DNA of 64,000 bases. Source: Streptomyces sp. Go-475 (GTDB lineage Bacteria; Actinomycetota; Actinomycetes; Streptomycetales; Streptomycetaceae). The notes below the pieces were generated by a model. That model saw only the letters and a program-made list of their open reading frames with translations, was not told where the DNA came from and made no database searches. The translations under genes and the position numbers were made by a program. The stretch is taken from the NCBI RefSeq assembly GCF_003330845.1, contig NZ_CP026121.1:2895501-2959500 (forward strand), given 5' to 3'. Positions 16,346-25,271 of the stretch are shown in pieces; position 1 is the stretch's first letter, and each line of letters opens with the position of its first letter.

Positions 16346-18430
16346 TCAGGTGCCGGCGTCTCTGAGCACCTCCATCAGGGCGTGCAGCCGCGGCGAGGCG
16401 GCGAGGTCCTCCAGTGTCACGGGGCGCCCCTGCGCGTCGGCGATCGGCAGGCGCCAGTTCGGGTACTGGTCCCAGGTCCCCGGGAGGTTCTGCGGGCGGC
16501 GGTCGCCGACGCCGTCCGGGAGCCAGACGCCGACCATGCGGGCCGGGGTGCGCAGCAGGAAGCGGTGGACGGCCTGGATCTCGGCCTCCTCCGAGGAGGT
16601 GTCGGTGCCGCCGCCGGTGCCGTGCAGCAGGCCGAGTTCGGAGAGCAGCGACAGCCACTCGGCCGTGTCGGCGGCGGCCTCGGCGCGTTCCGTCTCCAGC
16701 GGGCGGGTCAGCAGGCCGAGGCTGTCGCGGAGCTCGACGTGCTCGCCGGTGAGGCGGGCGGCGGTGGAGGGCAGGTCGTGGGTGGTGGCGGTGGCGAGGC
16801 AGTCGGCGCGCCAGCTCTCGGGGGGCAGGGGGCGGCCGTCGCCCTCCCAGTCGCGTTCGAACCACAGGACGGACGTGCCGAGCACGCCGCGCTCGCGCAG
16901 GGCCTCGCGGACGCCGGGTTCGACGGTGCCGAGGTCCTCGCCGATGACCAGGGCCCCGGCCCGGGAGGCCTCCAGGACGAGGACGGCGAGCATGGCCTCG
17001 GCGTCGTAGCGGACGTAGGTGCCCTCGGTGGGCGGGTGGCCCTGGGGGACCCACCAGAGGCGGAACAGGCCCATGACGTGGTCGATGCGCAGGGCTCCGG
17101 CGTAGCGGAACAGGGCGCGCAGCAGCTCGCGGAAGGGGGCGTAGCCGGACTCGGCGAGGCGGTCGGGGCGCCAGGGGGGCAGGCCCCAGTCCTGGCCGCG
17201 GGCGTTGAAGGCGTCCGGTGGGGCGCCGACGGACATGCCGGCGGCGAAGTACTCCTGCTGCGCCCAGGCGTCGGCGCCGCCGGGGTGGACGCCGACGGCG
17301 AGGTCGTGCACGATCCCGACCGGCATCCCGGCCTCGCGGCCGGCGCGCTGCGCGGCGGTCAGCTGGGTGTCGGTGAGCCAGGCGAGCCGGGACCAGAAGT
17401 CGACCCGGTCCATGAGGCCGTTGCGGGCGCGGGTGGTGTCCGTGGAGCGGGGGTCGCGCAGGCCGGTCGGCCAGCGGTGCCAGTCGGAGCCGTGCACCTC
17501 GGCGAGCGCGCACCAGGTGGCGTGGTCCTCCAGGGCCTGGCCCTGCTCGGCGAGGAAGTCGCAGTAGGCGGCGCGCCGGCCGGGGCCGAGGGGGACGGCG
17601 TGGAGCAGTTCCAGCGCCTCCCGCTTGAGTTCCCACACGGCGTCCCGGTCGATGAGGGCGCCCTTCTCCAGTACGGCGGCGCGCAGCCGGCCGGATCTCT
17701 CCAGCAGCGCGCGCAGCCGCTCGGGGTCCTCGGCGTACGCGGTCTCGGGGACGTCCTCGATCCGCAGGTGGACGGGGTCGGGGAAGCGTCGTGAGGAGGG
17801 GCGGTAGGGGGAGGGGTCGGTGGGGGCGCCGGGGACGGCCGCGTGCAGCGGGTTGACCTGGACGAATCCGGCGCCGAGGGACCGGCCGGCCCAGCCGGCC
17901 AGTTCGGCGAGGTCGCCGAGGTCGCCCATGCCCCAGGAGCGGCGGGACAGCAGGGAGTAGAGCTGGACGAGGAGTCCGTAGGAGCGTCCGGTGGGGGTGG
18001 GCAGGCGGGGCGGGGCGACGATCAGGTGGGCGTCCGCGGTGCGGCCGTCGGGGGCGGTGGCGGTCAGCCGGTGGACGCCGGGCGGGAGTTGTTCCGCCGA
18101 GGCGCGCGTCTCGCCCTGCTCGGTGTCGATGCGGAGCCGGCTGCCCTCGGGGAGCGCGGCGAGGGCGGCCGGGGGGCTGCCGCCCCAGCCGACGACGGTC
18201 GGCGGCAGCAGCCGCGCTGCCTGTTCCCGCTCGCGGGCGGCGAGCGCGGCGCGGACGGCGCCGGGCGTGCTCGCGTCCACGCCGAGGGCGGCCAGGGTCA
18301 GGGTGACCGCGGTGGCCGAGGCCGCGACCGTGCGGTCCGGGGACGGGCTGTAGGACGTGGCCACGCCGTGCAGGGCGGCGAGGCGGGACAGGTCCTCGGA
18401 GGGTGCGTCGGCCGGCCGGGGTGCGGTCAT
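16346..18430 (-). CDS. malQ: 4-alpha-glucanotransferase (amylomaltase)
   Basis: A 694-aa GH77 enzyme that transfers alpha-1,4-glucan segments between malto-oligosaccharides, in cytoplasmic maltodextrin and glycogen metabolism. An N-terminal extension of about 140 residues (immunoglobulin-like, typical of actinobacterial MalQ) precedes the catalytic barrel. The nucleophile Asp is in RIDHVMGLFRLWW, the acid/base Glu in VIGEDLGTV, and the third acid in TTHDLPST. The ATG start lies directly against the TAG stop of a small upstream gene, with no spacer. It may therefore depend on that gene's ribosome traffic. Confidence 0.96.
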   Translation of the reverse strand: MTAPRPADAPSEDLSRLAALHGVATSYSPSPDRTVAASATAVTLTLAALGVDASTPGAVRAALAAREREQAARLLPPTVVGWGGSPPAALAALPEGSRLRIDTEQGETRASAEQLPPGVHRLTATAPDGRTADAHLIVAPPRLPTPTGRSYGLLVQLYSLLSRRSWGMGDLGDLAELAGWAGRSLGAGFVQVNPLHAAVPGAPTDPSPYRPSSRRFPDPVHLRIEDVPETAYAEDPERLRALLERSGRLRAAVLEKGALIDRDAVWELKREALELLHAVPLGPGRRAAYCDFLAEQGQALEDHATWCALAEVHGSDWHRWPTGLRDPRSTDTTRARNGLMDRVDFWSRLAWLTDTQLTAAQRAGREAGMPVGIVHDLAVGVHPGGADAWAQQEYFAAGMSVGAPPDAFNARGQDWGLPPWRPDRLAESGYAPFRELLRALFRYAGALRIDHVMGLFRLWWVPQGHPPTEGTYVRYDAEAMLAVLVLEASRAGALVIGEDLGTVEPGVREALRERGVLGTSVLWFERDWEGDGRPLPPESWRADCLATATTHDLPSTAARLTGEHVELRDSLGLLTRPLETERAEAAADTAEWLSLLSELGLLHGTGGGTDTSSEEAEIQAVHRFLLRTPARMVGVWLPDGVGDRRPQNLPGTWDQYPNWRLPIADAQGRPVTLEDLAASPRLHALMEVLRDAGT

Positions 18431-18703
18431 CTAGGGCCTCGTGAAGTCCGGGACGAAGGCCGGGGGCTCGCTGGTGAGGGGGGCGGCTTCGGCGAGCGGC
18501 GGCTCGCTGGTGAGGGGCTCGGCGTCGGGCAGCGGGGGCTCGCTGGTCAGCGGGGGCTCGGTGCAGGTGCTCTCGGAGCTGAAGACGCAGTAGTGGGGGT
18601 CGTCGTAGGAGGATTCGTCGTAGTGGGGGTCGTCGAGGTCGGCGGACGGGTCCGCCACGGGTTTGGACGGGGCCGGGAGCGGAAGGAAAGTCATCGCAGC
18701 CAC
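18431..18703 (-). CDS. Small acidic proline-rich protein upstream of malQ
   Basis: A 90-aa protein of no recognised family. The GTG start at 18703 is preferred because AAGGAGG sits 5 bases away; an ATG three codons in is less well placed. The C-terminal half has three or four copies of (P)LTSEPPL, and the middle is Asp/Tyr/Ser-rich (DDPHYDESSYDDPHYC). Its TAG is immediately followed by the ATG of malQ, so it may act mainly as a translational leader. The repeats and composition suggest a disordered protein. Confidence 0.6.
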   Translation of the reverse strand: MAAMTFLPLPAPSKPVADPSADLDDPHYDESSYDDPHYCVFSSESTCTEPPLTSEPPLPDAEPLTSEPPLAEAAPLTSEPPAFVPDFTRP

Positions 18704-18821
18704 GGGGGCCTCCTTGTCGGGTACGGCATTCGACGGGTTATCGCAGCCCTACCCAGTCGACGCGAAGGCAGACGCCCTGGGCCGAACATCGTGCTTCTGC
18801 TCACATTTCACTCCCCTCCAC

Positions 18822-18851
18822 TCTGACCATATTCCGTCAAATCCGGTCAGA
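18822..18851. promoter_or_regulatory. Inverted repeat upstream of GH84 gene
   Basis: TCTGACC and GGTCAGA are separated by 16 bases in the A/T-rich part of the divergent region between the malQ leader gene and the hexosaminidase. This is a possible operator. TTGACA at 18865-18870 could be a -35 box, but no good -10 follows. Confidence 0.4.
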
Positions 18852-18928
18852 GCGGCCACTCTCGTTGACACTCTCACCGGCCGGGTGGTGGGCTCGTTCT
18901 CCCGGTCGAACACCTGTGGAGGGGGCCT

Positions 18929-21900
18929 GTGGGACTGCGGCGTGGGAAGCGGGCGGCTGCCCTGGCGGTCGCCGTCGTCGCCGGCAGCCTCGGTGCCCCG
19001 CCCGTGGCGGTGGCGGCCCCGCCGGCTCCCGGTACGGCCTCCGCGCCGACCGCGCCGACGCCCGACACGGCCGGGGCGGCGGGCCTGGCGGTGTGGCCGC
19101 GCCCGCAGTCCCTGCGGGCGAACGGCGCCCCGGTGGCGGTGCCGGACGAGGTCGCCCTGGTCGCCGACGCGCGGGCGGACCGTCCGGCCGTCGAGGCCCT
19201 GCGCGAGCTGCTGCGGCAGGCCGGGGCCCGCCGGATCACGGACTCCGCCGCACCCGGGGCCCTGCTCGTCCGCGCGCGGACGGAACCCGTGCGCCCCGGC
19301 GACCGCCACGCGCTCCCCTCCGGCGGGTACGAGCTGTCCGTGGGCCCGGGCGGCGTCAGCCTCACCGGCACCGGCCAGGACGGCCTGTTCCACGCCGTGC
19401 AGACGCTGCGCCAGCTGTTGCGCCCCGACGGCACGATCACGGCGGCCGTCGTACGCGACTGGCCCGGCACCGCCGTACGCGGCATCACGGAGGGCTTCTA
19501 CGGCACCGCGTGGACGCACCGGCAGCGGCTGGCGCAGCTCGACTTCATGAGCCGCACCAAGCAGAACCGGTACCTGTACGCCCCCGGCGACGACCTCTAC
19601 CGGCAGGCCCGCTGGCGCGAGCCGTACCCGGCGGAGCAGCGGGCCGGGTTCCGGGAGCTGGCCGAGCGGGCGCGCCGCAACCACGTGACGCTCGGCTGGG
19701 CGGTGGCCCCGGGGCAGGCGATGTGCTTCGCGTCGGACGCCGACGTGCGGGCGCTGACGCGGAAGCTGGACGCGATGTGGGCGCTGGGGTTCCGGGCCTT
19801 CCAGCTGCAGTTCCAGGACGTCAGCTACAGCGAGTGGCACTGCGAGGCGGACGCCGAGCGGTTCGGCTCCGGTCCCGGGGCGGCCGCGCGGGCGCAGGCC
19901 CGGGTGGCGAACGCGGTGGCCCGGCACCTGGCGGACCGGTATCCCGGGGCGGCCGGGCTGTCCCTGATGCCGACCGAGTACTACGAGGACGGCACGACCG
20001 ACTACCGGCGGGCGCTGGCGGGCGCCCTGGCCGAGGGGGTCGAGGTGGCGTGGACGGGCGTCGGGGTGGTGCCGCGCACCATCACGGGACGTGAACTGGC
20101 CGCCGCGCGGGAGGCGTTCCGGCACCCGCTGGTCACGATGGACAACTACCCGGTCAACGACTACGACCCGGGCCGCGTCTTCCTCGGCCCGTACCGGGGC
20201 CGGGAGCCGGCCGTGGCGACCGGTTCGGCCGCCCTGCTCGCCAACGCGATGCAGCAGCCGGAGGCGTCCCGCATCCCGCTGTTCACCGCCGCGGACTTCG
20301 CCTGGAACCCGCGCGGCTACCGGCCGGGCGAGTCCTGGCGGGCCGCGATCGCCGACCTCGCGGGCGGGGACCGGCGCCGCGAACAGGCCCTGGCCGCGCT
20401 CGCCGGCAACGACGCGTCGTCGGTGCTGGACGAGGAGGAGTCGGCGTATCTGCGCCCGCTGACCGAGGCGTACTGGCGGGCCCGTACGGCGGGCGGCACC
20501 GGCGGGGACGACACCGCCGCGCGCCGGCTGCGCGAGGCCTTCACGGTGCTGCGCGAGCTGCCCCGGCGGCTGTCGGGCACGGCCCTGGCCAGGGAGGTCG
20601 GCCCCTGGGCGGAGCAGCTGGCGCGGTACGGCGAGGCGGGCACGACCGCGCTCGACATGCTGGACGCGCAGCGCGCCGGGGACGCGGCGGCGGCCTGGAC
20701 GGCGTACCGCGGGCTCGGCGGTCTGCGGGCCCGGCTGGAGTCGGCCCGGGTCGAGGTCGGCGGGGACGTGCTCGACCCGTTCCTGCAGCGGGCGCAGAAG
20801 TCGTACGCCGCCTGGGCGGGCATCGACCACGAGCCGCCCCGCGACCCCGGCGACGGCCGCACGCTGCGTTTCCCGCACCCCCGTTCCCTGACCGCCGTGA
20901 CGATCCTGACCGATCCCGGCACGGAGGGCACCGCCGAGGTCCACGTCCCCGGCCAGGGCTGGCAGCCCCTCGGCCACCTGTCCCCCTCCGGCGCCAGCGA
21001 ACTGCGCCCGCGCACCGCGCCCGGACGGGACCCCGACCGGGAGACGACGGAACCGGGCGCGGGCGGGAAGCCCGGCCGATCGACGACGGAACCGGGCGCG
21101 GGCGGGAAGCCCGGGCCGGAGCAGGAGCGGCGGGGCGCCGGTGGGGCCGGTGCGGGCCGGGTCGTGGTGGACGCCGTGCGGGTCGTCGGGGCCGCCCCGT
21201 CCCGTGTGCGGCATCTCGTTCCGTGGTTCGCGGACTCCCCGGCCGCGTCCCTGGAGCTGACGCGCGACCGCGTGGACGCCGAGACCGGCCGGGTCCGGCG
21301 GCTGACGGCCGGGCTCGGCTCGCTGCGTCCGGCCGAGACCCGCGGCCGGCTCACCGTGGAGGCGCCCGAGGGCGTCCGGGTCCGGGTGCCGAGCACCGAG
21401 GTGACCGTGCCCCGCGGCACGACCGTGGAGGTCCCGGTCGAGGTGACCGTGCCGCGCGGCGCGCCGATGCGGTCGTACGACGTCCGGCTGCGCTTCGCGG
21501 ACGCGACCCGCACGCTCACCGTCCGCGCCTTCCCGCCCACCGGCGGCCCCGACCTGGCCCGCACCGGCACCGCCCGCTCCTCGGGCGACGAGACGCCCGA
21601 CTTCCCGGCGTCGGCGGCGAACGACGGCGACCCGGACACGCGCTGGTCCTCCCCGGTCGACGACGGCGCCTGGTGGCAGGTCGAGCTGCCCCGCCCGGCA
21701 CGCCTCGGACGGGTGGTGCTGCGCTGGCAGGACGCGTACCCCTCCGCGTACCGGGTCCAGGTCTCGCCGGACGGCCGCCGCTGGCGCACGGCCGCCGCGG
21801 TACGGGACGGCCGGGGCGGTCGTGAGAGCGTCCGCATGGACGAGCGCGACGTGCGCTTCGTACGGGTGCAGGGCGAGAAGCGGGCCACGCCGTACGGGTA

Positions 21901-21940
21901 CTCGCTGTGGTCGGCGGAGGCGTACGCCGTCACGGAGTGA
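18929..21940 (+). CDS. Secreted beta-N-acetylhexosaminidase (GH84-like) with discoidin domain
   Basis: A 1003-aa secreted protein. The signal peptide ends near residue 32 (VAVAAPPAPG). It is followed by a GH20b-type N-terminal domain (about 55-165) and a GH84-like barrel beginning at VRGITEGFYGTAWTHRQR (about residue 185). A helical domain and a Pro/Gly linker with a repeated TTEPGAGGKPG come next, and the protein ends in an F5/8 type C (CBM32) domain (about 870-1003). In GH84 enzymes the catalytic pair is Asp-Asp; here the aligned position reads FQLQFQDVSYSEW, so Gln296-Asp297. It probably acts on N-acetylglucosamine-containing glycans outside the cell. Family call is firm, activity less so. 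Confidence 0.88.
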   Translation: MGLRRGKRAAALAVAVVAGSLGAPPVAVAAPPAPGTASAPTAPTPDTAGAAGLAVWPRPQSLRANGAPVAVPDEVALVADARADRPAVEALRELLRQAGARRITDSAAPGALLVRARTEPVRPGDRHALPSGGYELSVGPGGVSLTGTGQDGLFHAVQTLRQLLRPDGTITAAVVRDWPGTAVRGITEGFYGTAWTHRQRLAQLDFMSRTKQNRYLYAPGDDLYRQARWREPYPAEQRAGFRELAERARRNHVTLGWAVAPGQAMCFASDADVRALTRKLDAMWALGFRAFQLQFQDVSYSEWHCEADAERFGSGPGAAARAQARVANAVARHLADRYPGAAGLSLMPTEYYEDGTTDYRRALAGALAEGVEVAWTGVGVVPRTITGRELAAAREAFRHPLVTMDNYPVNDYDPGRVFLGPYRGREPAVATGSAALLANAMQQPEASRIPLFTAADFAWNPRGYRPGESWRAAIADLAGGDRRREQALAALAGNDASSVLDEEESAYLRPLTEAYWRARTAGGTGGDDTAARRLREAFTVLRELPRRLSGTALAREVGPWAEQLARYGEAGTTALDMLDAQRAGDAAAAWTAYRGLGGLRARLESARVEVGGDVLDPFLQRAQKSYAAWAGIDHEPPRDPGDGRTLRFPHPRSLTAVTILTDPGTEGTAEVHVPGQGWQPLGHLSPSGASELRPRTAPGRDPDRETTEPGAGGKPGRSTTEPGAGGKPGPEQERRGAGGAGAGRVVVDAVRVVGAAPSRVRHLVPWFADSPAASLELTRDRVDAETGRVRRLTAGLGSLRPAETRGRLTVEAPEGVRVRVPSTEVTVPRGTTVEVPVEVTVPRGAPMRSYDVRLRFADATRTLTVRAFPPTGGPDLARTGTARSSGDETPDFPASAANDGDPDTRWSSPVDDGAWWQVELPRPARLGRVVLRWQDAYPSAYRVQVSPDGRRWRTAAAVRDGRGGRESVRMDERDVRFVRVQGEKRATPYGYSLWSAEAYAVTE

Positions 21941-21988
21941 TTCCCCGGCCGCCGGATCGGCCATCTCCGCATACATTTCGCCGCTCGC

Positions 21989-22018
21989 TATGTACTCAGT
22001 ACATATACTGAGTACATA
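21989..22018. promoter_or_regulatory. PadR operator overlapping a leaderless promoter
   Basis: A 30-bp near-perfect palindrome built from two copies of the inverted repeat TGTACTCAGTACA/TACTGAGTACATA. It is strikingly A/T-rich and ends one base before the ATG at 22019. Its centre contains TATACT (22004-22009), a near-ideal -10 box that would start transcription at about the ATG. Repressor binding would hide the -10, so autorepression by the PadR protein is likely. Confidence 0.8.
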
Positions 22019-22561
22019 ATGCTCGGCATGAGCACCCGCCACATCCTGCTGGGCCTGCTCGCCACGGGTCCGAGCCACGGCTACGACCTCAAGCGACGCC
22101 ACGACGAACGCTTCCCGCAGGCCCGCCCGCTGGCCTACGGGCAGGTCTACACGACCCTCCAACGCCTCGTCCGGGACGGCCTCGCCGAGATCGAGGGCAC
22201 CGACTCGGACGGCGGCCCGGAGCGGACGATGTACCGCGCGACGGACCAGGGGACGAGCGAGCTGTCCCGCTGGGCCGCCGAGATCGCCCCGCCCGCGCCC
22301 TTCGTGACGAACGAGATCTTCGCCAAGGTCGTCGTCGCGATCCTCACGGGCGGCGACCCGGCCGCGTACCTGAGCGCCCAGCGCGCCGCCCACATGGCGC
22401 GAATGCGGGAGCTCACGGCGGTCAAGGCCGCCAGGAGCGCCGACCTGGCGACCGTGCTCTCGGCGGACTACGCCCTCAACCACCTCGACGCCGACCTCCG
22501 CTGGATGAACACCACAGCGGCCCGGCTCACCACCCTGACCGCGGAGGTCGACGCAGCATGA
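22019..22561 (+). CDS. PadR-family transcriptional regulator
   Basis: A 180-aa regulator. The N-terminal PadR winged helix (STRHILLGLLATGPSHGYDL, then QVYTTLQRLVRDGLAEI) is followed by a C-terminal helical Vir_act_alpha_C-like dimerisation domain. There is no ribosome site; the ATG at 22019 fits a leaderless mRNA, with ATG 22028 as the alternative. It overlaps the ABC ATPase gene by ATGA and so heads a three-gene operon. PadR repressors of this arrangement usually control the adjacent ABC exporter in response to a toxic compound or antibiotic. Confidence 0.93.
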   Translation: MLGMSTRHILLGLLATGPSHGYDLKRRHDERFPQARPLAYGQVYTTLQRLVRDGLAEIEGTDSDGGPERTMYRATDQGTSELSRWAAEIAPPAPFVTNEIFAKVVVAILTGGDPAAYLSAQRAAHMARMRELTAVKAARSADLATVLSADYALNHLDADLRWMNTTAARLTTLTAEVDAA

Positions 22562-23244
22562 CCAGACCTGTGCCTGTTCTCACGGCCAGTGGCCTCATGA
22601 AGGCGCACGGCAGGACGACCGCCCTGCGCGGCGCGTCGATCGAACTGGGCGCCGGCGAGATCCTCGCCGTGACCGGCCCGAGCGGCAGCGGGAAGTCGAC
22701 GCTGCTGCACTGCCTGGCCGGGATCGTGCGCCCGGACGAGGGCTCGGTGACCTACGACGGCCGGCGCCTGGAGGACCTGCCCGAGAAGCGGCTGAGCGAG
22801 CTGCGCCGCACCGAGTTCGGCGTGGTGTTCCAGTTCGGGCAGCTCATCCCCGAGCTGACGGCCCTGGACAACGTCGCCCTGCCGCTGCTGCTGGCCGGCA
22901 CCGACCGGGCCGGAGCCCGGGAGCGGGCCGGCGAGTGGCTGGAGCGGTTCGGGGTGCGCGGCCAGCAGGACCTGCGGCCGGGCGAGATGAGCGGCGGCCA
23001 GGCCCAGCGGGCCGCGCTGGCCCGGGCCCTGGTCACCGGCCCGCGGGTCGTCTTCGCCGACGAGCCGACGGGCGCGCTGGACTCCCTGGCGAGCGAGCAG
23101 GTCATGACGGCCCTGGTGCGCACGGCCCGCGAGACGGGCGCGGCGGTCCTGCTGATCACCCACGACGCGCAGGTGGCGGCGTACGCGGACCGCGAGGTGC
23201 GGCTCAGCGACGGGACCGTGGCCGGGCTGGAGGTGACCGCGTGA
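22558..23244 (+). CDS. ABC transporter ATP-binding protein (MacB/LolD type)
   Basis: A 228-aa cytoplasmic ATPase. Walker A is GPSGSGKST, the signature is MSGGQAQR, Walker B is VVFADEPT, and the H-loop is LLITHD. Length and sequence fit the MacB/LolD/FtsE subgroup that works with FtsX-like permeases. It is coupled on both sides: ATGA with the PadR gene and GTGA with the permease gene. It probably powers export or extraction of a lipophilic compound or peptide antibiotic. Confidence 0.95.
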   Translation: MTRPVPVLTASGLMKAHGRTTALRGASIELGAGEILAVTGPSGSGKSTLLHCLAGIVRPDEGSVTYDGRRLEDLPEKRLSELRRTEFGVVFQFGQLIPELTALDNVALPLLLAGTDRAGARERAGEWLERFGVRGQQDLRPGEMSGGQAQRAALARALVTGPRVVFADEPTGALDSLASEQVMTALVRTARETGAAVLLITHDAQVAAYADREVRLSDGTVAGLEVTA

Positions 23245-24602
23245 GTTCCGACCTCCGTCTCGCCCTGGAGCTGATCCGCGGCTCCGACCGCCGGGAGTGG
23301 TGGCGGATCGCGCTCACCGTGACCGGCGCGGCGCTCGCGACCGGCTTCGCGCTCGGGGCCGTCGTACTGGCCTCCCTGCGGGGCGGTCACCAGGTGCCCG
23401 TGGGCCACGGCCTGCTGGACGAGCCCGGCACGCGCTCCGGGGTGATCGTCAGCCTGCTGCTCCTGCTCGTCCCGGTGCTGGGCTTCCTCGGCCAGTGCAC
23501 CCGCATCGGCGCCGTGCACCGCGACCGGCGGCTGGCCGGGCTGCGGCTGGCCGGGGCGACGCCCTGGCAGGTGCGGCGGATCGCGGCACTGGAGACCGGG
23601 CTGGCCTGCCTGCTGGGCTCGGCGGTCGCCACCGTCTGCTCGGTGGTGCTCCTGCTGCGCCTGTGGGCTGAGCCGACCGTCCTCGCCTGGGCGGGCGTCG
23701 CGGCGGTCTCCGTCGGGGTGCCGGTGCTGGGCGCGGCGACGGGCGCGCTGGCCCTGCGCCGCGTGGTGGCCTCGCCCCTCGGCTGGGTGCGCCGGGTGCG
23801 GCCGCGCAGCGGACGGGGCCCGGGGCTGCTGTTCCTGGGCGCGATGCTGCTGGTGGCGGTCCTGGCGCTCGGCGCCGTGCTCAGCACCTCCACCTCCCCA
23901 GGCCGGCCGGGCACGGATCACTGGCGGACGCCGCTGCTGGTGTTCGGCTTGATCATCGCGGTGGGCGCGGGCGCGGTGTGGCTCGCCGGGGCCACGGCGG
24001 GGCTCACCGGGCGGCTGCTGGCGCCCCGGGCCCGGTCGGCGGCGACGCTGATCGCGGCGGAACGGCTGCGCGACGACCCGTGGGCGGCGGCCCGTACGCA
24101 TGCTGCGGTGCTGCTGGTGACCATCGTGGGTGCCGTCTTCACAGGCGTCCGGCAGGTGCTCCTGGAAGTGGTGAACTCGGACAGGCAGCTGAGCGAGAGC
24201 ACGTCCTACTACACCACCGGCCTCGACCTGACGGCCACCGCCATCGCGGTCGGTCTCCTCATCACCCTGTCCGGTCTCGCCGTCGGCACCGCCGAGTCCC
24301 TGGCCACCCGCCGCCGCGGCCTGGCCGCACAGGCCGCCGCCGGGGTGCCGCACGCGGTGCTCGGCCGGGCGCTGCTGCTGGAGACCGCGCTGCCGCTGGC
24401 ACCGGCGGTGCTGCTCGCGGGCGCCGGGGGCGCGGCACTCGGCACCGGATACGCCAAGCTCGCCGACGGCGGACATTGGCCCACGCCATGGACGGCGCTC
24501 CTGGTCCCCGTGGTGGTCTACGCCGCCTGCCTGCTGGCCGCCGCCACCGCGCTGCCCCTGCTGCGCCGCTCGGTGCGCCCCGGGGAGCTGCGGTACGCCT
24601 GA
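23241..24602 (+). CDS. FtsX-like ABC transporter permease
   Basis: A 453-aa membrane protein with a GTG start at 23241 overlapping the ATPase stop. About eight to ten helices form two FtsX-type blocks: one with RRLAGLRLAGATPWQVRRIAALE (about residues 95-118), and a second with SLATRRRGLAAQAAAGVPHA near residue 355. These cytoplasmic loops are the usual ATPase coupling segments. It forms the transporter with the preceding ATPase. The substrate is unknown. Confidence 0.92.
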   Translation: MSSDLRLALELIRGSDRREWWRIALTVTGAALATGFALGAVVLASLRGGHQVPVGHGLLDEPGTRSGVIVSLLLLLVPVLGFLGQCTRIGAVHRDRRLAGLRLAGATPWQVRRIAALETGLACLLGSAVATVCSVVLLLRLWAEPTVLAWAGVAAVSVGVPVLGAATGALALRRVVASPLGWVRRVRPRSGRGPGLLFLGAMLLVAVLALGAVLSTSTSPGRPGTDHWRTPLLVFGLIIAVGAGAVWLAGATAGLTGRLLAPRARSAATLIAAERLRDDPWAAARTHAAVLLVTIVGAVFTGVRQVLLEVVNSDRQLSESTSYYTTGLDLTATAIAVGLLITLSGLAVGTAESLATRRRGLAAQAAAGVPHAVLGRALLLETALPLAPAVLLAGAGGAALGTGYAKLADGGHWPTPWTALLVPVVVYAACLLAAATALPLLRRSVRPGELRYA

Positions 24603-24621
24603 GCGCGCCCCGCATGACGGG

Positions 24622-24654
24622 CCGGCCCGGGGGAACGGGGGTTCCCCGGGCCGG
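24622..24654. terminator. Strong terminator hairpin after ABC operon
   Basis: Arms CCGGCCCGGGGGAAC and GTTCCCCGGGCCGG (one bulged G) with a GGGG loop, between the convergent permease and HNH genes. Confidence 0.8.
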
Positions 24655-24667
24655 TCGGCCGCCCCGC

Positions 24668-24707
24668 GCGGCACTGCCGGAGGGCACGCGGCACTTCCGG
24701 AGGGCAC
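24668..24707. repeat. Two 20-bp tandem repeats
   Basis: Two adjacent copies that share GCGGCACT and CCGGAGGGCAC and differ at one base. They lie in the convergent spacer before the HNH gene stop. Confidence 0.85.
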
Positions 24708-24734
24708 GCGGGAAGACGAAGGCCCGGATCGTCG

Positions 24735-25271
24735 TCAGGCGGAAATGCCGTCGATCCGGGCCAAGGCGTCGTCCGCGCCGTACGGCTGCAAGTACGGCAG
24801 CCAGCGCGGGTCCCTATGGCCGGTCCCGATGATGCGCCAGGCCAGGCCGGTCGGCGGGGCGGGTTTGTGGCGCAGCCGCCAGCCGATCTCGAAGAGGTGG
24901 CGGTCGGCCTTCACGTGGTTGCAGCGGCGGCAGGACGCCACGACGTTGTCCCAGACGTGCTTGCCCCCGCGGCTGCGCGGGATGACGTGGTCGACGCTGG
25001 TTGCGACGCCACCGCAGTACATGCACCGGCCCCCGTCGCGGGCGAACAGCGCCCGGCGGGTCAGAGGAACGGGCCCCCGATAGGGAACCCGGACGAATCG
25101 CTTGAGCCGGACCACGCTGGGTGCGGGGACTGTGACGGTCGCGCTGTGCAGATAGGCGCCGGACTCCTCGAGGCAGACGGCCTTGTTCTCGAGGACGAGG
25201 ACGAGCGCGCGGCGGAGCGGTACGACGCCTAGCGGCTCGTACGACGCGTTCAGGACCAGGACATGCGGCAC
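24735..25271 (-). CDS. HNH endonuclease
   Basis: A 178-aa protein. The GTG start at 25271 (VPHVLVLNASYEPL) has an AAGGAGG ribosome site; the longer frame upstream has none. The C-terminal half carries the HNH domain: CMYC, then DHVIPRSRGG, W-N-V, and CRRCN, giving the catalytic His/Asn and a zinc knuckle. The N-terminal LNASYEPLGVVPLRRALVLV segment is typical of a widespread actinobacterial family. It is a predicted metal-dependent nuclease, probably housekeeping; its role is not known. Confidence 0.93.
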   Translation of the reverse strand: MPHVLVLNASYEPLGVVPLRRALVLVLENKAVCLEESGAYLHSATVTVPAPSVVRLKRFVRVPYRGPVPLTRRALFARDGGRCMYCGGVATSVDHVIPRSRGGKHVWDNVVASCRRCNHVKADRHLFEIGWRLRHKPAPPTGLAWRIIGTGHRDPRWLPYLQPYGADDALARIDGISA

